A DNA stretch of 64,000 nucleotides from Arthrobacter crystallopoietes (lineage in GTDB: Bacteria; Actinomycetota; Actinomycetes; Actinomycetales; Micrococcaceae), in the NCBI RefSeq assembly GCF_002849715.1, contig NZ_CP018863.1, forward strand, positions 2,666,001 through 2,730,000, in the 5' to 3' direction. The notes below the pieces were generated by a model. The model made no database searches. It had not been told where the DNA came from and saw only the letters and a program-made list of their open reading frames with translations. Each line of letters opens with the position of its first letter. Positions within the stretch are counted from its first letter, which is position 1. A program made the position numbers and the translations under genes. Positions 8,599 through 16,790 of the stretch are shown piece after piece.

Positions 8599-9678
8599 AT
8601 GAGCAGCCAGTATGTGCCGTTGACTGCAGAGCAGGCCGCCAAGCACCGCACCCGGGTGACCCTCCTCGGCACCGCGGGCGGACCGCCATGGTGGGACGGC
8701 AGCGACCGCAGCGGAATTTCCACCGCGATCACCGTCAACGACTCCGTCTACCTCATCGACTGCGGCGAAGGCTGGGGACCCCAGTTCCGCAAGTCCGGCC
8801 TGGGCCCTGCGGGCTTCCAGAAAGGCCTCGACAACATGAGGGCAGTCTTCATCACCCACCACCATTCGGACCACATGGTCGACTACCCGAACCTGTTGCT
8901 GCTGGCTTGGCACAACGGGTCGGACGGACTGCAGCGGCCCATCAAGGTGATCGGCCCAGGAGACCGGGGCACGCTGCCGCCGATCTTCGCGGAGGAAAAG
9001 CGCGAGCACCTGCCCGAAGTGTTCAACCCGGATTCGCCGACGCCGGGACTGGTCGAGTCAACCGAACGGCTGTTGCAGGCCTACGCGCTGGACATCAACG
9101 ATCGCATGCGCGACAACGCCAAGCAGGACCTACGCGAAATCTTCGAATTCGAGGACATCCAGCTGCCGGCGGATACCGGAAGGGACCCCAACGGGGACCC
9201 GACGCCGGCGATGGAACCGTTCGAGATCTACCGGGATGAGAACGTGCGTGTCAGCGCGATTCTGGTGGACCACCGGCCGGTCTTTCCCGCCTTCGCTTTC
9301 CGCTTCGATACCCCTGACGGATCCATTGTGATTTCCGGTGACACCGGGGTTTGTCGGAACCTGGTGAGGATCTCCGAGGGCGCAGATATCCTGCTGCATG
9401 AATGCATCGACATGGACTGGGTTGACGGTTTGATGGGCCCGGACTCGCCCAAACCGGACCCCAACCTGATGCAGCACATGCTGGCAGCCCACACCGCCAT
9501 CGAACAGGTTGGACCTCAGGCCGAGGCAGCGGGCGTTAAGACCTTGGTCCTGACCCATCTGGTACCTGGTAACACTCCAGTTGAGAAATGGGAAAAGGCA
9601 CAGGTCGGCTTCTCCGGAAACCTCGTGGTGGGGGAGGACCTGATGCACTTCGGGCTAGGCGCGGCTGCGAACAGCTGA
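8599..9678 (+). CDS. MBL-fold metallo-hydrolase (RNase Z / arylsulfatase-like)
   Basis: A 359-residue metallo-beta-lactamase-fold protein with the metal motif THHHSDHMVD (about residues 93-102), a later ISGDTGVC strand carrying the bridging Asp, and a C-terminal VLTHLVPG His. Architecture and length fit the RNase Z/alkylsulfatase-like branch used for small ester or sulfate ester hydrolysis. AAAGGA sits eight bases before the ATG, 13 bp after the ATPase stop. It therefore probably belongs to the importer operon and acts on the imported compound. The substrate is not identifiable. Confidence 0.85.
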   Translation: MSSQYVPLTAEQAAKHRTRVTLLGTAGGPPWWDGSDRSGISTAITVNDSVYLIDCGEGWGPQFRKSGLGPAGFQKGLDNMRAVFITHHHSDHMVDYPNLLLLAWHNGSDGLQRPIKVIGPGDRGTLPPIFAEEKREHLPEVFNPDSPTPGLVESTERLLQAYALDINDRMRDNAKQDLREIFEFEDIQLPADTGRDPNGDPTPAMEPFEIYRDENVRVSAILVDHRPVFPAFAFRFDTPDGSIVISGDTGVCRNLVRISEGADILLHECIDMDWVDGLMGPDSPKPDPNLMQHMLAAHTAIEQVGPQAEAAGVKTLVLTHLVPGNTPVEKWEKAQVGFSGNLVVGEDLMHFGLGAAANS

Positions 9679-9715
9679 TTGCCGCAGACAACGAGCCGTC
9701 GATTTCTACAGCAGT

Positions 9716-9755
9716 GACGACGCCGGTGCCTCCTCAGGAGGGCACCGGCGTCGTC
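9716..9755 (+). terminator. Strong hairpin after the ABC/MBL operon
   Basis: The perfect 15-bp stem GACGACGCCGGTGCC / GGCACCGGCGTCGTC with a 10-nt loop lies 38 bp after the MBL gene stop. There is no U-tract. The same ACGAC/GTCGT base recurs in other hairpins of this window. Confidence 0.75.
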
Positions 9756-9888
9756 ATGCGGATCAATGCCGACCAGTGGCCGGTCACTGCCCATGTTTCG
9801 TTGGCATATGACGCTTCAGAGGGCAGGATGGAGAGCATTGCCGGCGTCACACGCGGCATGCGTACTTCCAGCCAGAGAGGTTCTTTGT

Positions 9889-11049
9889 ATGGTTTCTTCC
9901 ATTGCACTTCCCCGCATTATGCGCATCGGCGGCGGAGCTGCCGGCGAGCTCGGCAGCGTTCTCGCAGGTTTGGGCCTGTCCAGGCCACTGCTTGTCACGG
10001 ATAAGTTCTTGGCCAGCACCGGTGCAGCTGGCCGGTTGCTCGCCAACCTCGGGGACGCTGGGCTGGTTGGTGCGGTGTTTTCCGAAACTGTTCCGGACCC
10101 GACCACCGACTCCCTGATCGGAGGGCTGGAAGCGGTTGCCGCCCACCGTGCCGACTGCCTCGTCGGCTTCGGCGGCGGAAGCCCGATGGATACGGCCAAG
10201 GCTCTGGGGCTGCTCTCGGCGCAGGGCGGCCAAATGCGTGACTACAAGGCACCGCGGAACAACAGTGGCCCCGCCCTGCCGGTAATCGCCATCCCGACAA
10301 CTGCCGGAAGCGGATCCGAAGCCACGCAATTCACAGTCATCACGGACAGCGCGACTGACGAGAAAATGTTGTGCACGGGCTTGGCTTTCCTGCCCGTGGC
10401 CACGATTGTCGACTACGAGCTGACCCTCTCGATGCCTTCGAGGCTGACCGCAGATACCGGGGTTGATGCGCTCACCCACGCCGTCGAGGCGTATGTCAGC
10501 AGGAAGGCGAATGCTTTCTCAGATGGCCTGGCTTTGACCGCTGTCAGCACCATCGGCCGGAACATCCGCCGGGCGTATGCGGACGGGGACGATCTGGAGG
10601 CACGGGAAGCCATGATGTTCGCTGCGACGCAGGCCGGCATCGCTTTTTCGAATTCCAGTGTGGCCCTGGTGCATGGCATGAGCAGGCCGATCGGGGCGCA
10701 TTTCCACGTGGCACATGGCCTGTCCAACGCCATGCTGTTCCCGGCAGTCACGGCCTTCTCCGTTGAGGGCGCGGTCGGCAGATATGCAGAATGCGCTCGT
10801 GCCTTCGGAGCCGCCGGCCGTGGGGATTCCGATGCGCTCGCCGCTGACAAGCTGGTCGAAGCCCTTGCCGTCCTCTGCAAGGACCTGGATGTGCCGACGC
10901 CGCAGAGCTACGGCATCGACCAAGAGAAGTGGAATGAACTGAGCCCGCTGATGGCACAGCAGGCGCTCGCTTCCGGGTCGCCGGGCAACAACCCCATCGT
11001 TCCCACAGCAGACCAGATCGAGGATTTGTACGCACAGATTTACAGCTGA
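9889..11049 (+). CDS. Iron-containing (group III) alcohol dehydrogenase / maleylacetate reductase-like
   Basis: A 386-residue Fe-ADH family enzyme. The NAD-binding motif is VGFGGGSPMDTAKA. The metal-binding region contains DTGVDALTHAVEAYVS followed by VHGMSRPIGAHFHVAHGLSN, with His residues in the expected spacing. Members reduce or oxidise small alcohols, lactaldehyde or maleylacetate using Fe2+. The ATG at 9889 is chosen because GAGAGG precedes it and the product then begins near the usual family start; a longer reading from 9766 runs through untranslated leader. A hairpin separates it from the MBL gene, so it may have its own promoter. Confidence 0.9.
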   Translation: MVSSIALPRIMRIGGGAAGELGSVLAGLGLSRPLLVTDKFLASTGAAGRLLANLGDAGLVGAVFSETVPDPTTDSLIGGLEAVAAHRADCLVGFGGGSPMDTAKALGLLSAQGGQMRDYKAPRNNSGPALPVIAIPTTAGSGSEATQFTVITDSATDEKMLCTGLAFLPVATIVDYELTLSMPSRLTADTGVDALTHAVEAYVSRKANAFSDGLALTAVSTIGRNIRRAYADGDDLEAREAMMFAATQAGIAFSNSSVALVHGMSRPIGAHFHVAHGLSNAMLFPAVTAFSVEGAVGRYAECARAFGAAGRGDSDALAADKLVEALAVLCKDLDVPTPQSYGIDQEKWNELSPLMAQQALASGSPGNNPIVPTADQIEDLYAQIYS

Positions 11050-11054
11050 GACTC

Positions 11055-11082
11055 TTCCTGCAGACATAGTAGGGTGCAGGAA
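11055..11082. terminator. Hairpin between convergent genes
   Basis: TTCCTGCA and TGCAGGAA form an 8-bp stem with a 12-nt loop between the convergent Fe-ADH and GntR genes. It may work in both directions. There is no clear U-tract. Confidence 0.4.
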
Positions 11083-11127
11083 ATCTTCCTTGGCCTGCGG
11101 AGCGCCGAATAGCTGAACTTCGGATTA

Positions 11128-11817
11128 TCAGGGTCGGCTGTGCGACCTGAGCGGTTGATTCAAGGCTGACTCACGGAGCAGTTGCAGTCGAAGTTTGCGC
11201 GCGGTCTCCATGTGCTCGCGGGCAATTCTGCGCGCGGCGTCGGCATCCTGGACTTCGATCGCGTGAATCAGCTCAGCATGCTCGTCGAGCGACTCCGGCC
11301 AGCGGTTGGACATGGAAAGCGTTGAACGCGGAGCATGAACGAGATGCGTGGAAAGGCGCTCGAGCAGGTCCTGGAGAACGGGATTGTGCGTGCACTCCCA
11401 GACGGCAGCGTGGAACTCCAGATTAGTGATGATCCGGGTGTGGTCGTCAGGATCGCTAAGCTCGCGGTCCCGCTGCAGAAGTGCTTCGAGCCGCATGAGG
11501 TCGGTGAACTGCCGCGACCGTGCAGCCTGTCCGGCTGCTTCTTCTTCGAGCAGGATGCGCATGTCGTAGATCTGCACGACCTGCTGCGGATCCACTTGTG
11601 GAACCTGCAGGCCGCGTGCCACTCGTTCCAGCAGGCGTTCCTGCTGGAGGCGGGAGAGCGCCTCCCGGACAGGTGTCCGGGAGACGCCGAACCGCTCGGC
11701 AAGGGTTACTTCGCGCATGGAGGTGCCCGGCTGGTGCACTCCGGACAGGATCTCGCTGCGCAGCGTGAGAAAGATGCCCTCTCCGTCCACGCGTGCTGAT
11801 GATGCTGTTTGCGTCAC
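11128..11817 (-). CDS. GntR-family regulator, FCD (FadR C-terminal) subfamily
   Basis: A 229-residue regulator with an N-terminal winged helix (TLAERFGVSRTPVREALSRL) and an all-helical FCD effector domain containing the metal/ligand His pattern NLEFHAAVWE ... EHAELIHAIE. The GTG at 11817 is chosen because AAGGAAA sits eight bases upstream and it falls after the preceding gene's stop at 11871; the longer frame to 11907 would overlap that gene. It is co-directional with the flavoprotein gene and follows it by 53 bp. FCD regulators of this type usually respond to carboxylates. The paired sites at 13388 and 13540 are its probable operators. Confidence 0.92.
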   Translation of the reverse strand: MTQTASSARVDGEGIFLTLRSEILSGVHQPGTSMREVTLAERFGVSRTPVREALSRLQQERLLERVARGLQVPQVDPQQVVQIYDMRILLEEEAAGQAARSRQFTDLMRLEALLQRDRELSDPDDHTRIITNLEFHAAVWECTHNPVLQDLLERLSTHLVHAPRSTLSMSNRWPESLDEHAELIHAIEVQDADAARRIAREHMETARKLRLQLLRESALNQPLRSHSRP

Positions 11818-11870
11818 GATGGTTTTCCTTGCATTTATTGCGGCGTTCGGATGCCCGTTTGCTCCAAACT

Positions 11871-13367
11871 TTACGCCAAGCTGCCGGCCCGTCGCCCGAA
11901 CACGCATCCGGCCGCGAGGCCCGAACCGCCGGGGTAGTTGCCGCTGAACAGGCCGCCGAGCATTTCACCGGCGGCAAAGAGGCCATCGATGTGTTTGCCT
12001 TCTTCATTGAGCACCCGGCCGAAGGTGTCTGCCTTGACGCCGCCGAAGGTGAAGGTGATACCGCAGGTGACGCCGTACGCGTAGAAGGGGCCGGTTTCGA
12101 TCGGCGAGGCCCAGTTGCTCTTGACCGGCTCGATGTTTGCGGCTCGCTTGTCCTTGATGTTTGGATCCAGGGGGATGTTGCGGTCGATCGAGTTATTGAA
12201 GTCCGAGACGGTCTTCTCCAGGCTCTCCACGTCAATGCCCAGTTTGGCTGCCAGCTCTTCAAGGGTATCCGCGATGACCTCGGAGACATCGGGCATTTCG
12301 TACTCTTCGCTGCGGAGCATCGGCCGCAACGAGGCATCGAAGATCTGGTAGGCGACGGAGCCGGGCTGCTTGAGGATTTCCTTGCCGTACTTGGCATAGG
12401 TGTAGTTGCGGAAGTCGGCGCCCTCGTCCAGGAACCGTTTGCCCTCGGTATTGACGATGATTCCCAGCGGGTAGCTCTGCCTCGTCAGCCTGTTGGTCAG
12501 TTCACGGTTGCTTTCGTTCTGGGCGGTAAACGCGTCCCACTGCACGCTATGACAGGTGGCCCAGTCGCCGCCCTTGGCTGCCCCGATGTTCAGCGCGGCG
12601 GCAATCATGTCACCGGTGTTGTACGGCGTGCCACGGACCTTCGCGTTCTCCCAGCCCTCGCCGAGGTGCTCCTTGCGCCATTCGGGATCGGCTTCGAAAC
12701 CACCTGCAGTGAGGACCACCGATTCCGCCAGGATTGTCTTCTCGCCGTCGACGGTTTCAACAACGACGCCGGCGACGCGGCCATCGTTGACGACGAGGCT
12801 TTTCGCTGCATGCCCATAGCGGACGTCGATGCCGAGTTCGGCGGCAACCCGGGTGTGGTCCTCGATCAGGCCTTCGCCGCCGCCGACGTTCCCCACGTGC
12901 AGACCGCCCCAGAAAAGGTAGCTGCCGTCGGGACGCTCGTAGGCCTGGCGCTCGTACATGAGCCGGTACTTCAACCCGAGGCTGTTCAGCCAGCGCAGGG
13001 TGGACTGGCTTTCGGACACGAGCACCTGGGTGAGCTCAGGGTCGTTGCGGCCTTCGGTGACCTTTGCCATGTCGGCGGCGTATTCTTCGGCCGTGTACGG
13101 CGGAACAACGGTCATGGCGTGCCGCTCATCGGGTTCGACCAGGCCCTGGAGATCATCCAAGCCATTGTGGGCAATCCGAGTGGCGCCTGCAGTGTAGAAG
13201 CTGTTGCCGCCTGCCATGTCGCGCTCGCCCTTTTCCAGCAGCATGACTGACCGCCCACGTACAGCTGCCGCGTGAGCCGCCGTGAAGCCGGCATTTCCTC
13301 CGCCGACCACGATTACCTGGACGGTCTCTGTCTGCGCTGAAGATTCAGCATTAGATTTCTGCGACAT
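11871..13367 (-). CDS. FAD-dependent tricarballylate dehydrogenase-like (fumarate reductase flavoprotein family)
   Basis: A 498-residue flavoprotein. The N-terminal FAD dinucleotide motif is VIVVGGGNAGFTAAHAA, followed by LLEKGERDMAGGNSFYTAGA, which is the substrate-loop signature of TcuA-type proteins. The C-terminus is GLFAAGEMLGGLFSGNYPGG, the second FAD motif of the FAD_binding_2 family. TcuA oxidises tricarballylate to cis-aconitate. The divergent TctCBA tricarboxylate transporter supports a di- or tricarboxylate substrate, but no TcuB-like electron-transfer partner is visible. The ATG at 13367 has AGGAGAC upstream; a longer frame begins in the promoter region. Confidence 0.85.
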   Translation of the reverse strand: MSQKSNAESSAQTETVQVIVVGGGNAGFTAAHAAAVRGRSVMLLEKGERDMAGGNSFYTAGATRIAHNGLDDLQGLVEPDERHAMTVVPPYTAEEYAADMAKVTEGRNDPELTQVLVSESQSTLRWLNSLGLKYRLMYERQAYERPDGSYLFWGGLHVGNVGGGEGLIEDHTRVAAELGIDVRYGHAAKSLVVNDGRVAGVVVETVDGEKTILAESVVLTAGGFEADPEWRKEHLGEGWENAKVRGTPYNTGDMIAAALNIGAAKGGDWATCHSVQWDAFTAQNESNRELTNRLTRQSYPLGIIVNTEGKRFLDEGADFRNYTYAKYGKEILKQPGSVAYQIFDASLRPMLRSEEYEMPDVSEVIADTLEELAAKLGIDVESLEKTVSDFNNSIDRNIPLDPNIKDKRAANIEPVKSNWASPIETGPFYAYGVTCGITFTFGGVKADTFGRVLNEEGKHIDGLFAAGEMLGGLFSGNYPGGSGLAAGCVFGRRAGSLA

Positions 13368-13387
13368 AATGTCTCCTATCTGGTTGT

Positions 13388-13404
13388 GTGTACAACTGTA
13401 TACA
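13388..13404. promoter_or_regulatory. Putative GntR operator, site 1
   Basis: GTGTACAACTGTATACA lies 20 bp upstream of the flavoprotein start. It matches site 2 at 13540 at 15 of 17 positions, in the same orientation. GTAC/GTATAC cores are common in FCD-GntR operators. Confidence 0.6.
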
Positions 13405-13539
13405 TCGATCCAAGTTCCGGCAAGAGCCATTTTCTCGACGATATGCAGCATCCCTGCGCGGTTTTGCGATCAAGCGATGGATTGCCTGAGGTTCAGGCCT
13501 TGCGGTGACTCAGGTCACTGTGCAAAGCTGTATTTTATT

Positions 13540-13556
13540 GTGTACAACGGTATCCA
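13540..13556. promoter_or_regulatory. Putative GntR operator, site 2
   Basis: GTGTACAACGGTATCCA is the second copy of the 17-bp element, 89 bp before the tctC start. It follows an AT-rich run (TGTATTTTATTG) that could hold promoter elements of the tct operon. The pair brackets the divergent promoter region. Confidence 0.6.
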
Positions 13557-13644
13557 CCCAGAATGGCCGCGGATGCCGCTACAAACCAGAACTGTCCAAC
13601 GTGGCAGTCCGACTCGTCCCACTTCGTTGGATGGAACGGAAAAC

Positions 13645-14625
13645 ATGAAAAAACCAATACGCACAGCGCTCTTCGGAGTCCTAGTGGCCGCGGTTGCCGT
13701 GCCGGCCTTTGCCAATGCGGCAACGTCAGGTGGCGTGAGCACCGCCCGGAGCAAGCTCACGTTGATTGCCCCAGCGGCGCCTGGCGGCGGTTGGGACGGT
13801 TTCGCCAGGGAATCACAGCAGGCCCTGCGCAGCGACGGGATTGTGAATAATCCCCAGGTCATCAATGTGCCGGGTGCAGGCGGCACGATCGGCCTGAGCC
13901 AGTTCGTCCAGACTCCCGGCCGTGAAGATGCCCTGCTGGTCACCGGCGGGGTGATGGTCGGTGCCATCGAGCTCGCCGATAACCCCGAGTCCATGGACGA
14001 CGTTGTTCCAATCGCGCGGATGGCCGATGACTTTGCCGCGCTTGTGGTGCCGGCAGATTCCGAGTTCCAGACCTTGGACGATTTCATCGCAGCTTGGAAA
14101 AAGGATCCCGGAGCAGCCTCCATCGGTGGCGGCTCCCTCGGATCCATCGACCACCTGCTAAGCGGCATGCTGGCCAAGGAAGTCGGCATCGATCCCAAAG
14201 AGGTCAACTATGTTGCCTACTCCGGTGGCGGAGAAGCCCTGACCTCGCTCTTGTCACATACAACGGCGGCCGGCATGTCCGGCTACAACGAAGTCAGCGA
14301 CCAGATCGAGGCCGGCACCCTTCGCGCCCTGGCGATCTCGTCAAAGGAGCGGCTGGAAGGGGTGGACGTTCCGACGTTCCGCGAGCAGGGGTACGAGGTG
14401 TCCATGTCGAACTGGCGTGGCATCGTCGCGGCACCGGGCATCAGCGCCGAGGCAAAGGAAGAGTTCATCCAGATCGCCACCGAAATGCGCGAATCCGATG
14501 AATGGCAGGACGCAGTCAAACGCAACAGCTGGACCGACAGCTTCGCCACCGGCGAGGAATTCGAACAGTTCATCGACAGCGAAGTAGCCACAGCCCAGGA
14601 AATTGTAAAGGACCTCGGACTATGA
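13645..14625 (+). CDS. tctC: Tripartite tricarboxylate transporter substrate-binding protein (TctC/Bug family)
   Basis: A 326-residue Bug-family periplasmic or extracytoplasmic binding protein. A Sec-type signal peptide (MKKPIRTALFGVLVAAVAVP) ends in AFANAA with no lipobox. The mature domain begins KLTLIAPAAPGGGWDGFARE and contains INVPGAGGTIGLSQF, the two loops that hold the carboxylate ligand in this family. The ATG at 13645 has a GGAACGGA upstream; the open frame extends back to 13282 but that part lies in promoter and divergent-gene sequence. It is the first gene of tctCBA. Confidence 0.93.
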   Translation: MKKPIRTALFGVLVAAVAVPAFANAATSGGVSTARSKLTLIAPAAPGGGWDGFARESQQALRSDGIVNNPQVINVPGAGGTIGLSQFVQTPGREDALLVTGGVMVGAIELADNPESMDDVVPIARMADDFAALVVPADSEFQTLDDFIAAWKKDPGAASIGGGSLGSIDHLLSGMLAKEVGIDPKEVNYVAYSGGGEALTSLLSHTTAAGMSGYNEVSDQIEAGTLRALAISSKERLEGVDVPTFREQGYEVSMSNWRGIVAAPGISAEAKEEFIQIATEMRESDEWQDAVKRNSWTDSFATGEEFEQFIDSEVATAQEIVKDLGL

Positions 14626-15254
14626 GCATCACCCAGGAACAACCTGTCCGTACTGAAGCGGCCCCGGCGCCGGTGAAGAAGTTCACCACCGGACGCAGCG
14701 AGTTCGTCGTCGTCGCACTGCTCTATGCGGTGGCAATTTTCCTGACGATCGGCACCGCCACGATGAACGTCCAGGGAAACTCGGCGCCCGGGCCGCAATT
14801 CTTCCCCATACTCGTATGCATCACGCTGTACGTCACGGCCACGGTGCTGGCGATCCAGATTCTCCGCCATCCGCGTCTGCCGGATACGAAGGCCCATCCC
14901 GGCAGCGGTGACTTCTCCGCCGACATGCTGCGCGACCTTGCCCACCTGCCGGAGGGCGAACAACAGACCAGGACTTCGGGCGCCGGGCACCAAGGCAAGT
15001 GGAAGACCTACACGGACTGGAAAACCGTGGGGCAGGTTGTCGGCGGCGTCGTTGTCTTCACTCTGATTCTCAAAACCGTTGGATGGATAATCAGCGCAGC
15101 CCTGCTGTTCTGGATTGTTTCCCGAGCCTTGGGCAGCAAGCGTCCGGTGTTTGACCTGGGCATCGCACTGGTCTTTTCCTCCGCAATTCAACTGGCTTTC
15201 AACGCCGGACTGGGCCTGAACCTCCCGGCCGGATTCCTGGGAGGGATGCTCTGA
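14622..15254 (+). CDS. tctB: Tripartite tricarboxylate transporter small membrane subunit (TctB)
   Basis: A 210-residue small subunit with four predicted membrane segments, beginning around SEFVVVALLYAVAIFLTIG and ending GLGLNLPAGFLGGML. The ATG at 14622 overlaps the tctC stop (ATGA). A soluble loop of about 50 residues separates the second and third segments, which is typical of TctB. It forms the membrane complex with TctA and uses an ion gradient. Confidence 0.9.
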   Translation: MSITQEQPVRTEAAPAPVKKFTTGRSEFVVVALLYAVAIFLTIGTATMNVQGNSAPGPQFFPILVCITLYVTATVLAIQILRHPRLPDTKAHPGSGDFSADMLRDLAHLPEGEQQTRTSGAGHQGKWKTYTDWKTVGQVVGGVVVFTLILKTVGWIISAALLFWIVSRALGSKRPVFDLGIALVFSSAIQLAFNAGLGLNLPAGFLGGML

Positions 15255-16789
15255 TGGAACAGTTAGCACTTCTGTCCGAAGGGTTTGCCCAGGCGCTTAC
15301 CCCAATGAATCTGGTCTGGGTGCTTGTGGGCGCCATCCTTGGCACCGCCGTCGGTGTCCTTCCGGGGCTCGGCTCCGCCATGGCCGTGGCGCTGCTGTTG
15401 CCGGTGACGTTCTCGCTGGAACCAACCGCAGCATTCATCATGTTCGCCGGTGTCTACTTCGGCGGCCTCTTCGGCGATTCGACGTCGGGCATCCTATTGA
15501 ATACGCCCGGAAACTCTTCGGCCATCGCGTCCACGTTCGAGGGGCACCGCATGGCGAAGAACGGCCAAGCGGCAAAGGCGTTGGCCACGGCTGCCATGGG
15601 AGCGTTCATCGGCGGCCTGATTGCCACCACCCTGGTGGTGTTTTTCGCCCCGACGCTGGTCAAGCTCGCCACCGTCTTCGGTCCGGCCGAATATTTCGCC
15701 CTGGCGGTCTTCGCTTTCCTGGCGATTTCGGCGGTCGTCGCCGAATCAGTGATCAGAGGCATCGCAGCTCTGGGCATTGGCCTGGCGCTCGCGCTCGTTG
15801 GAGTTGACGGACCCAGCGGTACGGCCCGCTTCACACTCGGCATGCCGCAGCTGTTCGACGGCATTTCCGTCATCGTCATCACCGTTGGACTGCTGGCATT
15901 GGGAGAGGTCTTCCACATTGCTGCACGGATCCACCGTGATCCGGCAGCCACGCAGATCACGGCCAAGGGCAAGGCCCGGCTGGGACTCGCGGACATCAAG
16001 AAGGCGCTGCCGGCATGGTTCCGCGGCACGGCCTTCGGCGCACCCTTCGGCCTGATCCCCGCCGGAGGTGCGGAAGTTCCGACCTTCCTGGCCTACGGTA
16101 CCGAAAAGCACCTCGCCAAGCGGCGGGGCGACAAGGAATTCGGCGCTACCGGATCCATCCGTGGTCTCGCGGCCCCGGAAGCGGCTGCGAACGCCACGGC
16201 CGGTACCGCCATGGGTGCGCTCCTGGCGCTGGGCCTGCCAACTTCCGCTACGGCGGCGATCATGCTGGCCGCCTTCCAACAGTACGGAATGCAGCCGGGG
16301 CCGCTGCTGTTCGAGCGCAGCGGCGACTTAGTGTGGGCGTTGCTGGCCTCGCTGTTTATCGGCCTGGCCATCCTGGTGATGATCAACATGCCGTTTGCAG
16401 CGGTCTGGGCGAAACTGCTGACCATCCCGAAGCACTATCTTTATGCTGGCATCACGGTGTTCTCGATGCTCGGCGTCTACGCCATCAGTTCGTCGTTGAT
16501 CGACCTGTGGCTGCTCATCGGGATCGGCCTCGTGGGATTCATGATGCGCCGGTACAACATCCCGCTGGCACCGGTGCTGATCGCCGTGATCCTCGGCCCC
16601 ATGGCGGAAACGGAACTGCGGCGCGCGCTCGCCGTCTCCGAGGGCGACCTCGGGATCCTCATCGGCAGCCCGATCACGGTCACCCTCTACCTGGTCCTGG
16701 CAACGGCACTCGCTGTGAGTGGAATCCAGCACCTGCGGCACCGCCGGAATGCCAGCGCTGAGGAGGCCAAAGAAGACGCACTGGTCTGA
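15254..16789 (+). CDS. tctA: Tripartite tricarboxylate transporter large membrane subunit (TctA)
   Basis: A 511-residue protein of about twelve membrane segments. It carries the family signature GVLPGLGSAMAVALLLPVTF near the N-terminus and the repeated GLIPAGGAEVPTFLAYGTEK in the second half. GDSTSGILLNTPGNSSAIAS matches the conserved substrate/ion region. The start codon shares one base with the tctB stop (TGATG). It ends one base before the convergent sensor kinase gene. Confidence 0.95.
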   Translation: MEQLALLSEGFAQALTPMNLVWVLVGAILGTAVGVLPGLGSAMAVALLLPVTFSLEPTAAFIMFAGVYFGGLFGDSTSGILLNTPGNSSAIASTFEGHRMAKNGQAAKALATAAMGAFIGGLIATTLVVFFAPTLVKLATVFGPAEYFALAVFAFLAISAVVAESVIRGIAALGIGLALALVGVDGPSGTARFTLGMPQLFDGISVIVITVGLLALGEVFHIAARIHRDPAATQITAKGKARLGLADIKKALPAWFRGTAFGAPFGLIPAGGAEVPTFLAYGTEKHLAKRRGDKEFGATGSIRGLAAPEAAANATAGTAMGALLALGLPTSATAAIMLAAFQQYGMQPGPLLFERSGDLVWALLASLFIGLAILVMINMPFAAVWAKLLTIPKHYLYAGITVFSMLGVYAISSSLIDLWLLIGIGLVGFMMRRYNIPLAPVLIAVILGPMAETELRRALAVSEGDLGILIGSPITVTLYLVLATALAVSGIQHLRHRRNASAEEAKEDALV

Positions 16790-16790
16790 C

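Noticed and set aside
11793..13250. 485-codon plus-strand open frame
   Set aside because: It is antisense to the FAD-dependent dehydrogenase, whose motifs and ribosome binding site are clear.
13504..13517. GTGAC-TCAG-GTCAC dyad between the two GntR sites
   Set aside because: Only five bases per arm; expected by chance at this length and GC content.
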